A DNA stretch of 64,000 bases from Paraescarpia echinospica (taxonomy: Eukaryota > Annelida > Polychaeta > Sabellida > Siboglinidae), in the NCBI GenBank assembly GCA_020002185.1, contig CM034531.1, positions 90,133,121 to 90,197,120 on the forward strand. Direction: 5' to 3'. The first letter of the stretch is position 1. Each line of letters opens with the position of its first letter. The notes below the pieces were generated by a model that was not told the DNA's origin, did not search any database, and was given only the letters and a program-made list of their open reading frames with translations. This document shows, piece after piece, positions 23,303-42,914 of the stretch. A program made the translations under genes and the position numbers.

Positions 23303-25837
23303 ATGACTGACAACAATAACAGGGATATAAATCCAACATATGATGTGGATATAAATCCAGTATATGATGCCAATAATGGTAAGAATACACTACGTCTACA
23401 ACATGATCTTAGCCTGACAGATGATGTTGATTTATTAGGACATGATGTTAATCTAAATGTATTTCAACTCCAAGAAGACAATGCACATGAGCTTGGTCCA
23501 ATAATTGATCTCAATAATAACTTTTGTAATGATAACTCACCTTGTCAATATTATTCAAATCCACGATGGAGAGGTATCTCCAATAATATTAATGATAAAC
23601 AACGGTTTAAATTGATTCATTTCAATGCAAGAAGTCTAAATGCAAATTTCAAACAAATTGTGAGCTACATTCATGCTTCTGATATAGTATTTGATGTAAT
23701 TGCCATCTCGGAAACTTGGAATGATCCTAAAGCAATGCAACACCATAACCTACCTATGTATAAGTCTTTTAATGTCTGTAGAGAAAATGTTAGAGGAGGT
23801 GGTGTTGCTATTTACGTACATAGCAGTATTAACTGCACTCAAATTGAAAGTAAATCTTTATCAATAAATGATATCCTTGAATGTATCACAGTGGAATTGA
23901 TAATAGAAAACCAAAAAAATATAACAGTAGGTTGTATCTACCGCAAACCAGGATGTAACATAGACATCTTCTGTGAAAACATAACAAACATCTTTGGAAA
24001 CACACACACCAACAAGACACTGTTTCTATGTGGAGATTTTAAAGTAGACATCTTAAAACATGACAACCATTTAGGTACAAAACATTTTATTGACACCATG
24101 TATAGCTTAGGCCTGTATCCTCTTATCACTAAGCCAACAAGAATTACTCGAGATTCAACCACTCTGATTGACAACATTTTTACAAATGCCATAAACAAGC
24201 GAACTACAAATGGTATTTTAATCAGCGACATAACTGACCATTTTCCAATATTTACACTATGTGAATATGAAATAACTAAAAGGAAAACAGAAATGCACAA
24301 AAAAGTACGAAATCATAAAAATGAAAACACAAATTCTTTTATAGCAGATTTAAGAAGTGAAACATGGGAAAATGTATTTAGCACAAAAGATGTTGAAGTA
24401 GCCTATGGCATATTTATTGATACATTTATGGAAAAATATGATAAACATTGCCCAGTCAGAAAAATAACCAAACAACATGTAATCAGTGATAAGCCATGGT
24501 TCACAACTGGATTGAAAAATGCTTGTCACAAGAAAAACCACTTGTATAGAAAATTTCTAAAAAATAGATCACAAGAAACAGAACATTGTTACAAAAATTA
24601 TAAAAATAAACTAACTACAATACTAAGAAATGCAGAAAAAGAATACTATAGAAAACTATTGGATGACCAAAAACAAAACAGTAAAGAAACTTGGAACATC
24701 TTAAATACGCTTATTAATAAAAGGCAAAATGAATCTACTTATCCTGAATATTTTGTAATGGAGGGTAGAAAAATTACCAACAAGAAAGACATTGCAGATG
24801 GATTTAACATCTTCTTTTCAAACATTGGCAAAAAACTAGCTGCTAAAATAGATCCACCGGTAAATGGTGCCTCATTTCATGACTATCTTCAAAATATAAA
24901 TAGCATGTTCTTAAATCCAGTAAGTGAAGAAGAAGTCAGTAGGATCATCGGAGCATGTAAAAACAAAACCTCAACAGACAGTAATGATATAAGTATGAAT
25001 ATCATAAAGAAAGTTATGCAATCAATTATTATGCCATTAACAGCAATATTTAACATGTCGTTTGAAAATGGAGTTTTTCCTTCTAGAATGAAAGTAGCCA
25101 AAGTCATACCTATATTTAAAAATGGTTCAAAAACATAATTTAACAACTACAGACCAATATCCTTGTTGTGTCAATTTTCCAAAATACTTGAAAAACTGTA
25201 TAATAAAAGACTCGAAGAATTTATTGATAAAAATGATATCTTATCCAACAGTCAATACGGCTTCCGATCCTCAATGTCCACCTCACATGCATTGATTGAC
25301 CTGGTTGAAGAAATTAGTACATCATTAGATAAAAAAAAATACACACTTGGCGTTTTTGTTGATTTAAAGAAAGCATTTGACACCGTAAATCATTCAATAC
25401 TAATAAAAAAACTAAATTTCTATGGTGTTCGTGGTGTGGCTGAGAAATGGGTAGAAAGTTATCTACGCAACAGAAGTCAATTTGTCAAAATAGATGAATG
25501 TTCATCTAATCTCCTAAATGTGTCATGTGGAGTACCACAGGGGTCTGTGCTAGGCCCAAGACTGTTCATTTTATATATTAATGACATATGTAATGTATCA
25601 GAACTTCTTAAATTTGTGCTGTTTGCAGATGATACCAACATATTATATTCTGACACGGATGTACATAGACTAAAACATGTTGTTAATTGTGAACTAGATA
25701 AACTATATACATGGTTCACCGTTAACAAATTGTCTTTGAATATATCAAAAACCAACTACATTATCTTTGGTAACCGTAAGATAAATATTGACTTAGATAT
25801 AAAATTTAAACGTTATTTAATAGATGTAGAGTACTAA
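23303..25837 (+). pseudogene. LINE ORF2: endonuclease plus reverse transcriptase, one internal stop
   Basis: Endonuclease: FNARSLNANF, ISETWND, CGDFKVD (usual Asn replaced by Lys after GDF) and DITDHFPIF. Reverse transcriptase: NNYRPISLL, DLKKAFDTVNH, GVPQGSVLGPRLF and the catalytic FADDTN. A single TAA at 25136-25138 interrupts the frame between KNGSKT and FNNYRP. Reading continues in the same frame to 25837, so the rest of both domains is uninterrupted. The C-terminal third is missing: after about 25830 the sequence jumps to a late segment (LRFQDLIDFKILSIMYKVYN). Confidence 0.85.
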
Positions 25838-26130
25838 GATTTCAAGACTTAATAGATTTTAAGATCTTGTCAATTATGTATAAAGTGTATAACAATTTAC
25901 TAGTACCTGTCAATGTGCAGTGTTTGTTTACTAAACAAACTTCCTCACACTCCTCCCGAGTTCAATATCAATATGTCCGACAATGTGTTCGAACTAACGT
26001 TAAACTAAAGTGTTTAGCAATCTATGGTGTAAAACGCTGGAATTCATTACCTTCCAGTACTACAATGGTGTCAACATTTCATGCATTTGTTTGTAAATTA
26101 AAAAGAAACATGATCGACAAATATAACTAA
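25838..26130 (+). pseudogene. LINE ORF2 C-terminal remnant after deletion
   Basis: Out of frame with the upstream ORF2, it encodes the end of the protein including YGVKRWNSLPSS and KLKRNMIDKYN, followed by the 3' UTR. By comparison with other copies in this window, roughly a hundred codons are absent at the junction. Confidence 0.7.
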
Positions 26131-26484
26131 AAATAGGTCATTGGTCAAAAACTGTATATTCAATTCTAACTTGCACTACACTGTTATCAATAAGTGAGCA
26201 TATCGCAACTAAAAATATAAATTATTAATTGTCAAATAAGTACTACTATCAATGTGTTATTTTTTGTATTTATATTATAATAGCCAATAATAACTAACAA
26301 TGTAACATTGTACTATTATGTAATATCTGCCATATTCCACGTGTTGTATGTAAATAATTCTTAGGGGTATACAAATACAAGAGTTTCTTCAGTATACCCC
26401 TTTTTTCTGACATACTCATTCTGATATACCATATACACTGTATGTATCTTTTGTTGGAAAAATAAACATTTACTTACTTACTTA

Positions 26485-26517
26485 CACACATGTACACACA
26501 CACACACACACACATAA
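26485..26517. repeat. CA microsatellite and right target duplication of the LINE
   Basis: Begins with the 14-bp duplication CACACATGTACACA, followed by pure CA. Confidence 0.85.
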
Positions 26518-26519
26518 CT

Positions 26520-27020
26520 ATCATAAGAAACAAACTGAAATTGTAACCGCCAACTAACCAATAATACATTGTATTGATTTACATGATTATTAATAAATAG
26601 GTATGGCGATAATATGACATTCTGAAGGAAATGTTCATGAAAGCGTTAACACTGGCAACATAAGCTCGCATACCAAAGAACAACTTGTGCTAGTTACTTT
26701 ATTTCAAATATTTGCATTACAATTTATATAATTTTAATTCCAATAATACTGTATTACCGAAAATGAAGTGATCTCCCTCGATTGCTTGACAGTAAACAAT
26801 ACCGTTGCTCGGCGAGGTCCGGATTATCGTTCTTAAACTATCCGTTCAGTGCCGCCACTGGCACATATTCGATCAATTCCTCAATGATATGGAAATGTTA
26901 TTTAAGAATCAACAATGGAAACCAAGAAATTACATAGTGTAATTGTAAACTCTATACAACCATTATATAAATGGGCAGAATGTTAACAATAACATAAAAA
27001 GTACGGTCTTAGGCGAATCG
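26520..27020. other. No gene recognised
   Basis: AT-rich sequence without coding or repeat features I can name. Confidence 0.5.
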
Positions 27021-27790
27021 CCAGAACTCCAAATTCAAATACGTTATCCAGATCATATTCACTTGGCAATCATATACTAAAATAAGTTGACACAGGGAAA
27101 TATCTTGGGGTAATAGTCACATACAACCTATCCTGGCCAACACATATCTCCCAAATTTGCAACAAAGTCAATGCCACTTTATCATTCTTAAGGAGAAATC
27201 TGAAATCGTGTCCGCATGTCGTAAAAGAAAGAGCTTATATATAATATATTACCCTTGTTCGCCCCATTCTAGAATACGGCTGCACAGTATGGGATCCACA
27301 CTTACAAAAAGACAAAAATACACTCGAGAAAATACAAAGAAGAGCAGCCCGCTTCGTAAAAGGCGACTACAATTACAATAGCAGCGTAACAAATATGATA
27401 ACAGATTTATAGGTTGGTCAAATCTCGAGGTGCTAGAGGAGAAGGAACCTCGATCCGATTATTACTCATGTTCGAAATCGTCCACAACCAAATTGCTGTC
27501 CAGTCCAGAAACATTTTAGTACCTGCAGACAAACGCACACGCTCAAATCACCCCTACAAACATAAACACATCAGAGCCAACACTGAAGAATATATAAACT
27601 CTTTTTCTCCCGCACTTTAGCTATATATGGAATATCCTAGAAGCGTCATTAGTTAATGCAAAGGACGCCCCACAATTTAAGGAACTGCTAGGCCGTGCGC
27701 AATGCTCATAGAGCAACCAACATCATTGGCGCGATACCCACCTGGGGTATGCCGATTATTCAAAAGAAACAGAAACAGGCTTGGGCAGCT
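27020..27790 (+). mobile_element. LINE reverse transcriptase C-terminal fragment
   Basis: Frame-shifted pieces: LGVIVTYNLSWPTHISQICNK, LRRNLKSCPHVVKERAYI, VRPILEYGCTVWDPHL, KIQRRAARFVKGDYN and SIRLLLMFEIVHNQIAV. This is the region after the catalytic motif in LINE ORF2; the catalytic part is absent. Confidence 0.75.
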
Positions 27791-27846
27791 AATCTCTATC
27801 GCGCTATAGTTGTTCCCAGAGCTCGGTAACGTTGGAATAACTGACT

Positions 27847-28155
27847 AGCAGGCCCGTAGCCAGGTTTTCGCAAAGAGGGGGGGGGGTAACATTTTACCAA
27901 TTCAGACTCCAGGTGACGCCACAAGTTCATGTGTGGTTATATTTTACACAATGCAGAGGGCCCCACATGAACACGTGGGGGCTCATAATGCAGAAGGTTG
28001 CATTTCTAACTGGAAGAACAATGAAGTGGGTGTGAGATTGGTGGACTATGTGGTTTCGTCTTATATTCTTCATCTTATATATACAAACATCACATTAGCA
28101 TCCCCAGCAGGCCCATAACGAGGTCGGGTTTTTTGTGGGGGGGGGGCGTTTTCAG
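27847..28155. repeat. Two direct copies of a CAGGCCCxTAxCxAGG motif each leading into a G-run
   Basis: AGCAGGCCCGTAGCCAGG at 27847 and AGCAGGCCCATAACGAGG at 28106, each followed within about 40 bases by nine or more G. They look like ends of DNA transposons, but no inverted partner was found. Confidence 0.4.
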
Positions 28156-28159
28156 AGAA

Positions 28160-29000
28160 AGTGGGACTCATATGTGGCATGTAGATATTGGTTCCATTTT
28201 GTTGCCTGGTTAAGCTCAATTTACACCCAATTATATTCATAAAAGCCAACACGCAGTGATAGTATAATGTTAATATAACTGAATTATTTACTCGAAACCC
28301 TTCGCCGTGTACACGTGTGTGTCTTCCCAAGTTATTTTTCAGTTAAAGTGTGATATTTATAATCTGGTTTTCGCTCAATTAATACATTATATTTATCTGA
28401 TCTGATGTGCAAAAGTTCCATAATTTATCAGAAACATAATTAAGTTAGTAAATTAACAAACCTTTATCAAACATGCCCTGTAAATAGAAGATTAGAAAAC
28501 TTATTGTCCTCTTGTGGAATTTGAATAACATTCTAGGTGTCAAACAGTCAAGTACCATATCCTGTACATGGACAACACTGACTCCAGGAAACACTAATTG
28601 CATCTTACAACTATACGGCCACACAATTACACGATTTTTCACCGCCCATTTTTAAATAGGTGAAGCTAAACTACGATTATTTGCGTTGCTGCACAATAGT
28701 TGAAAATTATGGTTTGTTTTAAGCCAGATGAGTTTGTCTACCGGGTTTGCAGTTGGTAAGAAATACATTCGCTGAACGTCTTAAGTTATTGATTGTTGAG
28801 AATAGCACATTTGACAGTCAGTAGTTACCTTAATCAGCATACTAAAATAAAAGCCGCACCTCGTTTATTTTTTAACAACGTTCTGATGAGGAATCATGAA
28901 TTATTTCATATGGCTTAATATATGTGCTCATAATTGTTAAATCATCATCATCCCGTTCATTCACCAGTATTTTGTCTGCATCTGTCACCTCTGAGTGACT
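28160..29000. other. No gene recognised
   Basis: AT-rich sequence with only short frames and no repeat recognised. Confidence 0.45.
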
Positions 29001-29009
29001 ACAATTAGG

Positions 29010-30720
29010 ACTGACTGAATGAATGAATGAACGTTTATTCAGAACACTGATAACAATACAGTGTGTACATAAACAAGACAACCAAGTTTAATTATAACTC
29101 ATAATTTTACGCTTGGTGTAAAACTGGCTTCTTTTGTATTTGTTACCCCATGTTTTTTATATAACGGGAAACCCTGGGATAATGTGACGTCTTTCTGCAT
29201 GGCTAATTGGATGCAATGGTCCTTTGACTCACATTCCTCTAGTGACTGCCCTTTTCACACATGGCATTGGAGACAGACCCCTCAGCCAAGCTCCGATACA
29301 TTCAGCGATGATCACTTAATAGATCAGAGTTCTTCCTTTAACATCTGTACAAATCAGGCATTCCTTGGATTATATCGTTGTAACACTTGGACAATGTCCA
29401 GCAGCTTTTAGAAAGGTTAACGGTGGTTCACATTTTAAAGATACAATTTTGATTGGGGGTTCATATTTTGGAGAAAGGGGGTTCACAAAAACGGAATTTG
29501 TATCAATATCCTCATAACTACTCAATACCTTACAAACTGCTATTTGGTTTCCTCTTAATCTCCTAGTCTCTAATGTTGTCAACACACATTCTAATAGGCG
29601 TCTTTCATAATAACGATCTTTAAGTACAGGAAGCAGCTTAGTTGCTATTCGTTGCACTCTTCTAGCTTAACTCTGTCCTTCTTACGATATAACCTCCATG
29701 CTTGCATATAGTATTCCAAACGTGGTCTAACTATTGCTTTGTACAATGGTACAATTAGCTGTTTCTCCTTATATGTGATATTTCTCCTAATTAGCCCTAC
29801 TATTTGGTTACACTTTGAAGCAGCAATTCCGTTGTTGCTCCGAAATTTTCATGTCAGCACTATCTGTTACTCCTTAGTCTTTTGCTCAGTTTTACCTAAT
29901 ATAGTATCCACCATTATGTATTCTTTGTTCATATTTCCATGTCCTATGTGGATGCATTTACACTTCCCAAAATTGAATGGCATTTGCCATTTTTCAGACC
30001 ATTTTACAAGTTTGGTTAGATCATCCTGTAAAGTGTGTTTATCTGCACCTGTTTTAGCTGTTCTGAACACTTTTGTATCGTCTGCGAATTTCGGTAATTT
30101 GCTTGATGCATCATATATATATCAAGAATATTGTAGGTCCCAACACCGACCTCTGTGGCACTCCAATCAAACCTGGTTCCAGTTTGAACACCCTCTACTA
30201 TTACTCTCTGGTTTTTTTTCTGTCAACCATGTTTGTATCCAAATGATCACTTTTAATGTAAATACCAATCTGTGATGTCGAACTTTATCAAATGCTTTCT
30301 GAAAATCTAAGTAGACCACTGGTGACGCATCGTCTACCCACTTAGTGATTTCTTCTAAAAACATCAGATATTGGTTAAACAAGAACTAACGTTTAGGAAA
30401 CCATGTTGATATTCATTTATTAATTTGTGTTTTAAAAGGATTTACACTATGTGGTCTCTAATAATCGTTGCTAATACTTTGCATAAAACTGGTGTTGAGC
30501 TCACTGGTCTGTAATTATCTGCTTTATTCAATGCCTTTTTTAATAATGGTGCAATATTTGCTTCTTTCCATTCTAATGGAACGATTCCTTCTCTAAGTGA
30601 CAAGTTAAAAAATATAGCAAGTGATGTACCGATTTGGTGTACAATTTCCTTAAGTAGTTTTGGTAGTATCCCGTCAACCCCTGTTGATTTGTTTTCTTTC
30701 ATCATCTAAATTTTCGTACC
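29010..30720 (-). mobile_element. Degenerate CR1-like LINE with ATTC-repeat tail
   Basis: On the minus strand: STGVDGILPKLLKEIVHQIG and NKADNYRPVSSTPVL, YLDFQKAFDKVRHHRL, then FADDTKVFRTAKTGADKH-like and CKCIHIGHGN. The same family as 1-1860 and 52.2-53.2 kb. The 3' end is a GAATAAACGTTCATTCATTC tail at about 29015-29040. Many frame breaks. Confidence 0.75.
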
Positions 30721-30724
30721 TCAC

Positions 30725-31380
30725 AAAGTGTTGTCACGCGCTTAGCCGTTAAATTAGACAAACACGCGTTTCCAGATTAACGTCAACGGCTTCTAGTTCT
30801 TCATACATTTGAAATTTAAAGTGTCCGGAATTTTAGAGTTCCAAACATAAAGCAAAATATAAACCAACGTGTTGGTTTATAATTGCCGAATTTTGCAAGT
30901 CCTAAAATGTGGGGAAAATTTTCGTAGTTTCCCGTGGAGAGCGTCAAACGACCTCCCTTTTGTATAATAAGTGTCGCCCTCCCCGAAATTCCAATATAGT
31001 CCCCCTTGAAGCAAAACTAACTTGGCGTTGTGCATGCTCTATTTCTGTGCAATATTCACGTCTCTGACAATACTTAGTAGGACTTGACAGTGTACATAAT
31101 TTTCGAACGCTGAGTATCTTAATACGTACCATCTAGTCGAACATTCACGGGGCTACTTCACAAAAGCAAAGTTCAAGCACAGACGCCTTTTAGTTCTTCA
31201 ACTTCACAACATACTGATCATTAAGAATGTGATGTTGGGTCAACACCGTCAACGTACGCATACATGTAAGCAGTCAAGTATCGATGAGTTCACGATATGC
31301 GATCGTTAAATGTTTAGTGTGATTCATAAACACACACTGTCAACTATTTCCGTTACGAGCAGTTAAAGGCGAGCACCTCG
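30725..31380. other. Intergenic; upstream flank of peptide gene 1
   Basis: No coding exon recognised. If the donor at 31414 is used, the promoter should lie here. No clear TATA box was found. Confidence 0.4.
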
Positions 31381-31414
31381 GCTGGGTCATTGTACAATTT
31401 TGACACGAACACAT
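31380..31414 (+). other. Possible 3' end of a 5'-UTR exon, peptide gene 1
   Basis: A strong donor (ACAT|GTAAGT) lies 315 bases before the acceptor of the first coding exon. A comparable donor precedes the paralogue at 53422. The exon start and promoter are not visible to me. Confidence 0.3.
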
Positions 31415-31729
31415 GTAAGTATTAATTCCGTTTGACGCCAAATGTACTGTGTTTCATGCTAATCAAGTGTGCTGGAGTGTGCTTGCTTGCGTTGTGAGTG
31501 TGTATATAAATCACTATAAAATAGCTCCCGGCCGCAACCTGCGAATGGTATCACGCGTCTACGCAGTTGACATCTGAATTAAATGTCACGTATCTTTAAT
31601 GAACCATCGATCTAGGCATAACGTCAGTTATGCATCATGACACCTCTCTGTAAAAGGAATGTCTACCTTCATAATACAAAGTACGTAACTGTAAAAGCAT
31701 AGATATTATTACCAACTATTTCGTTTCAG

Positions 31730-31750
31730 ATTTGAACTTCCTCTACTGAT

Positions 31751-31765
<15 letters not shown>
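31730..31765 (+). CDS. Peptide gene 1, first coding exon with 5' leader
   Basis: Acceptor TCGTTTCAG, 21 leader bases, ATG at 31751, five codons, then GTGAGT. It lines up with 53891-53930: same acceptor type, similar leader length, ATG followed by four codons, and a GTGAG donor. The acceptor implies a further upstream non-coding exon. Confidence 0.6.
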
Positions 31766-38816
<7,051 letters not shown>

Positions 38817-38819
38817 CAA

Positions 38820-39690
38820 TACATACTGCCCTGATAAGCGTGCCTATTACAATCTCCAGTTGTTGTTCCGATGGGCGTCTATGAAGCTCATTATGATGTC
38901 CTGAAATATATGTATACGTAGTGATACATATAGTGCTATGATGCCAATATCGCAAAGAGTATCGGGTCACATAGCAAGGAGCCGATCACCTGTCCTGCTT
39001 TCTGCAATTCTGCACACTCTCGATAATATTGTCAAAGAATGATGACTGATTATGCACATAAAATCCCACACGCAGTTGAATACTGTTGAAACATATACCG
39101 AAACATGTATATACAGTACTTCGGTGTTGCAAAATAACATGTCAGTATGACCTCGTATGTTATTGAATTCCGCAAGTTACACTGATAGTTTGCTGGAATA
39201 ATTTGTGCACGTCTTAAGTTGTGATGTTGAATTTTTGTGTTCCGTTGTGGTATCATTGTGGATTCTAAACAAAAAGTGTTACCGGTTTAGAATTGAAACG
39301 TGAAGCAATTAAACAAGCACGCACTACGAATTGTGTCCTGGGTTGTAATTTCTACATACTTTTTATTACATTCAAAACTGTTAACGATTTTGCCATGATG
39401 TGCCGTATAAAAGGATTACCTTTCTTTAACCATAACATGTAGTATTCGTTACGTAATCACCAATTCACATTTGTATGTTTGATAGTAATTATAAATAATC
39501 ATAAATTTGTAATAATAATGAGTAATTATAATTTGGCCGCTGGACATTACGCCGTTCTTTAATGTATTTAGTCGGTATTGTGACTGGCTTAGATAGTAAA
39601 TGTTCTCTTAACTTCTGGTTTACTTGCTCTCGATATATGTCCCTGTTGATTGCTTTTAAAAACATGGATCTCAAGTCATCGTCAGCTAAA
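38820..39690. other. 3' flank of peptide gene 1, no further gene recognised
   Basis: Presumed 3' UTR and spacer. No canonical AATAAA was noticed in the first 300 bases after the stop. ATAAAA occurs near 39058. Confidence 0.45.
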
Positions 39691-39739
39691 TACAGACCGT
39701 GACTTCATGTGAAGGGCCTTCATATAGGCCTGGTATTAA

Positions 39740-39955
39740 CTGTCCGAGATGGAATGTTCCAAGGCAATCTGACGTCACCGGTCTGAGACGGTTCGTTCCA
39801 AGTAGAACTGATGTCATTTTTCTGAGACGGTTCGTTCCAATTCGAACTGGTGTAAGCGTCACCTTTCTGAGACGGTTCCTTACAAGTCGAACTGATCTCA
39901 CCTTTCTGAGACGGATCGTTCCAAGTCGAACTGGTGTCACCTTTCTGAGAATAAT
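39740..39955. repeat. 39-bp tandem repeat, about 5 copies (13-residue repeat on minus strand)
   Basis: Units around CTGAGACGGTTCGTTCCAA and TCGAACTGGTGTCACCTTT. Being 13 codons long, the minus strand reads a repeating NEPSQKGDxSSTW. Related copies occur at 44366-44440. Confidence 0.85.
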
Positions 39956-39969
39956 ATTTAGAGCACACA

Positions 39970-42900
39970 TGCGAAGTTTGACGAATTGCAAATATACTTA
40001 CATGGACTTAATAATTCTGGTTTTCAGCTTAGTTTTATTTGTTTGCAAGAGACATGACTTAGCGGTAACGACGATGTCTCCTTTATACAGTTGAACGGTT
40101 ATCATTGCATTGTAAAATGGAACCACAGCAGCAAAAAAGGTGGACTGAATATTTACCTTAATCAGAAATATAAATACATACAAAACTAAGTCTCTATTTA
40201 GCTCATCAACTATATGGGAAGGTCAATTCATTGAAATAATTTGTTATTTAAAAAATATATATTATACTTGGAAATATTTACAGACTCCCAGAAACAATAT
40301 TGAAAATTAAAAATATTTTATTGACGAGTTTATTCCTATATTAGACTCTTTAGAAAAAAGAAGAAGTAATAATTGCTGGTGATATCAACATATATTTACT
40401 AAGAATCAATACAACGGGTTTGTTTGGGGACTTTTTAGATGCACTAATTATTTATAGCTTTTATCCAAAAATAACATTACCGACGTGATTTTCGAATCAT
40501 AATACAACACTAACAGATAACTTTTCTGTAAACTATCCAAAGCCACACTAAATACCACTTGTGGTATTCTTATCCAAAATTGGTCAGACCACTAGCCTTA
40601 TTTTACATGTTTGAATACAATATATGATCATGACCTAAGACAAAATATGCCAATGTTACAAGACATTCGTTTAACGAGTATGCCAATTTTAACGATTTGG
40701 AAAATAATAATATGTTAGAAAAACTGAGCACAACTTAAAATAACAATCGAAATATAAACCTAAATATTGTGGGAGATATTCTTGAAAAATTAAAAGAAAA
40801 CATTTCCTAAATAAACGTCTTAAGTTCAACAAACACAAACATAAAAAGTCTAAATAGATAACAATAGGCATTGTCCGATCTATCAAAGTCATGCATCACG
40901 GGAATATATATTAATAAAAAAACGAATTGCACGAATACAATAATGTAATGAAAAGAAGTATTAGATACGCACATAAAATGTACTACAAAAGGTGTTTTAA
41001 TCAGTACAAAACAAACAAAGAAAACTTGGTTAAAGGTAAATTACATCTTAAACAGGACTAAACACAAAACGTCATTTCCAGACGTACTTAATGTGAATGG
41101 AAAACAAGTCACAGATAAAGCAACCATTACAAATAATTTTAATAACTTCTTTATAAACTTTGGGCCGGATCTTGCCAACAAAATACACAGTCCAATTAAT
41201 GTTTCGTTTACAATGTATTTAACTGCTACACAATTCATAATTTATTTTTGAAAAAGGTAATATTATTGATAACCTACATACAAAATCTAGTTATGGAATA
41301 GATGGTATACCTACCAAATTATTGACATTTATAAAAGTCGTTTTAACAGAACCTCGTACAATAATAATAAATCAAACTATTGAAACAGGAATATTCCCAG
41401 ACAACCTAACAGTAGCATAGGTAATTCCATTATTCAAAACAGAAAAGTATAGTGTAATTACAAATTATCGACCCATATCACTGTTGCCTGTTATATCAAA
41501 GGTAATCAAACAAATTATGTTTAACCAGCTAAACACATTCTTTCAAAATCAAAATCTGCTTTTCAACAGCCAGTACGGATTTACAAAAGGACACTCAGCA
41601 GAACTAGTTGCATTAGAACTAATCGATAAGATCACACGTGAAATAGACATAGGTGAAATTCCCATAACCATATTCTTAGATTTATCAAAAACCATTGATA
41701 CACTAGACCATGAAATTTTAATAAACAAATTATCATTTTATGGAGTCAGTGCAAATGGTTTCATAAGGAGCTATTTAACCAACAGGACACAGTATGTTGA
41801 AATGGGATGCACATCATCTGACATGTCACTAATCTCTACATGAGTGCCTCGGGGCTCTATATTAGGTCCTTTTCTATTATATATATATATATATATATAT
41901 AAATGATATTGTATATGCAACTAAACATTTCGAATTACTTCTATATGCTGACGGGTAAATTTCATCATGCTCGTTGAGTTCTTTCAATTCACAATCTGAT
42001 AATTTTGATGATATCAATGCTGAATTGGTTAAAATAAGCGTATGGTTAAAAGTAAAGAAACTTTCACTAAATGTTAGTAAATAAAAACGCATGATGCACT
42101 ATCAACCTCAGAAACGAATTGCAAGAATGCAATTAAATATAGATGACAGACCACTGGAATGTGTAGATCATTTTAATTTTATAAGATTAATGTTAGATAA
42201 ACACCTAAATTGGAATATACATATTGATAAAATATGTAATACATTTTCAAGAACAATTGGAATAATAAACAAAATGTAACATGTGTTATTTCAACATGTT
42301 TTATTATCACTTTATGTGCACTTGTGCTCCTCCATATAAATTACTGTTTACTCGCATTGGGTGAAAATCATACAAACATTGCCAAACTACAAAAACGAGC
42401 AGTTAGAATAATACCAAACAACTAACACACTGTACATTCCGAACCGTTATTGAAAAGCCTTAATTTATTGAAAGTTGAAGACTTATTTACAACAATATCA
42501 ACAACTACGGTTTGCTTATAATCACCAGAATGGAAATCTACCTACATATATGCAGAACATGCCAATTATTTTGAATACAGAAGTACACAGTCATAGCACT
42601 TGAAGTAGAAAAGATATTCACACTGAAAGTGTAAACACAGAATTTGTAAGAATATTATAAGAAATAGTATTACTTATTATTTGAACAACACTTCAGATTT
42701 AATCACATACACATTTGCACTGATTCCTTAAATGAATTTACTATGTGTGCTAAACAATTCATCTTCTCAAACTGTGACAATAAATATAAAATCTCAAATT
42801 GCTACACATGCCAAAATGCTAACAACTAAAAAGGGAAATAAAATGAATTTTCTAATATACCTTAAACGTTTATATCTTGATTTCTCATAAATTATACTTA
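39970..42900 (+). mobile_element. Degenerate LINE (endonuclease to 3' UTR)
   Basis: Endonuclease remnants: SFICLQET, KKGGLNIYLNQKYKYI, AGDINIYLL and SFYPKITLPT. Reverse transcriptase: NYRPISLLPVISKVIKQIM, NSQYGFTKGHSAEL, FLDLSKTIDTLDHEI and VPRGSILGPF, then LDKHLNWNIHIDKICN. A TA microsatellite (41878-41900) sits where the protein should read LLYINDI. Numerous stops. Confidence 0.8.
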
Positions 42901-42914
42901 AGGTGACATCTGTA

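Larger units (their letters stand above)
22576..26484 (+). mobile_element. Nearly full-length non-LTR retrotransposon (LINE)
   Basis: Flanked by a 14-bp target duplication (CACACATGTACACA at 22562-22575 and 26485-26498) and ends in an ACTT-repeat tail, TTACTTACTTAC. Holds an ORF1 remnant followed by an ORF2 with apurinic endonuclease and reverse transcriptase domains. Defects: ORF1 frameshifts, one nonsense codon in ORF2, and a deletion near the ORF2 C-terminus. Relationship to CR1/L2-type elements is inferred from domain style only. Confidence 0.9.

Noticed and set aside
31501..31523. TATA box (TATATAAATCACTATAAAATA) for peptide gene 1
   Set aside because: It lies after the strong donor at 31414 and no convincing donor follows before the acceptor at 31729; kept only as a weak alternative.
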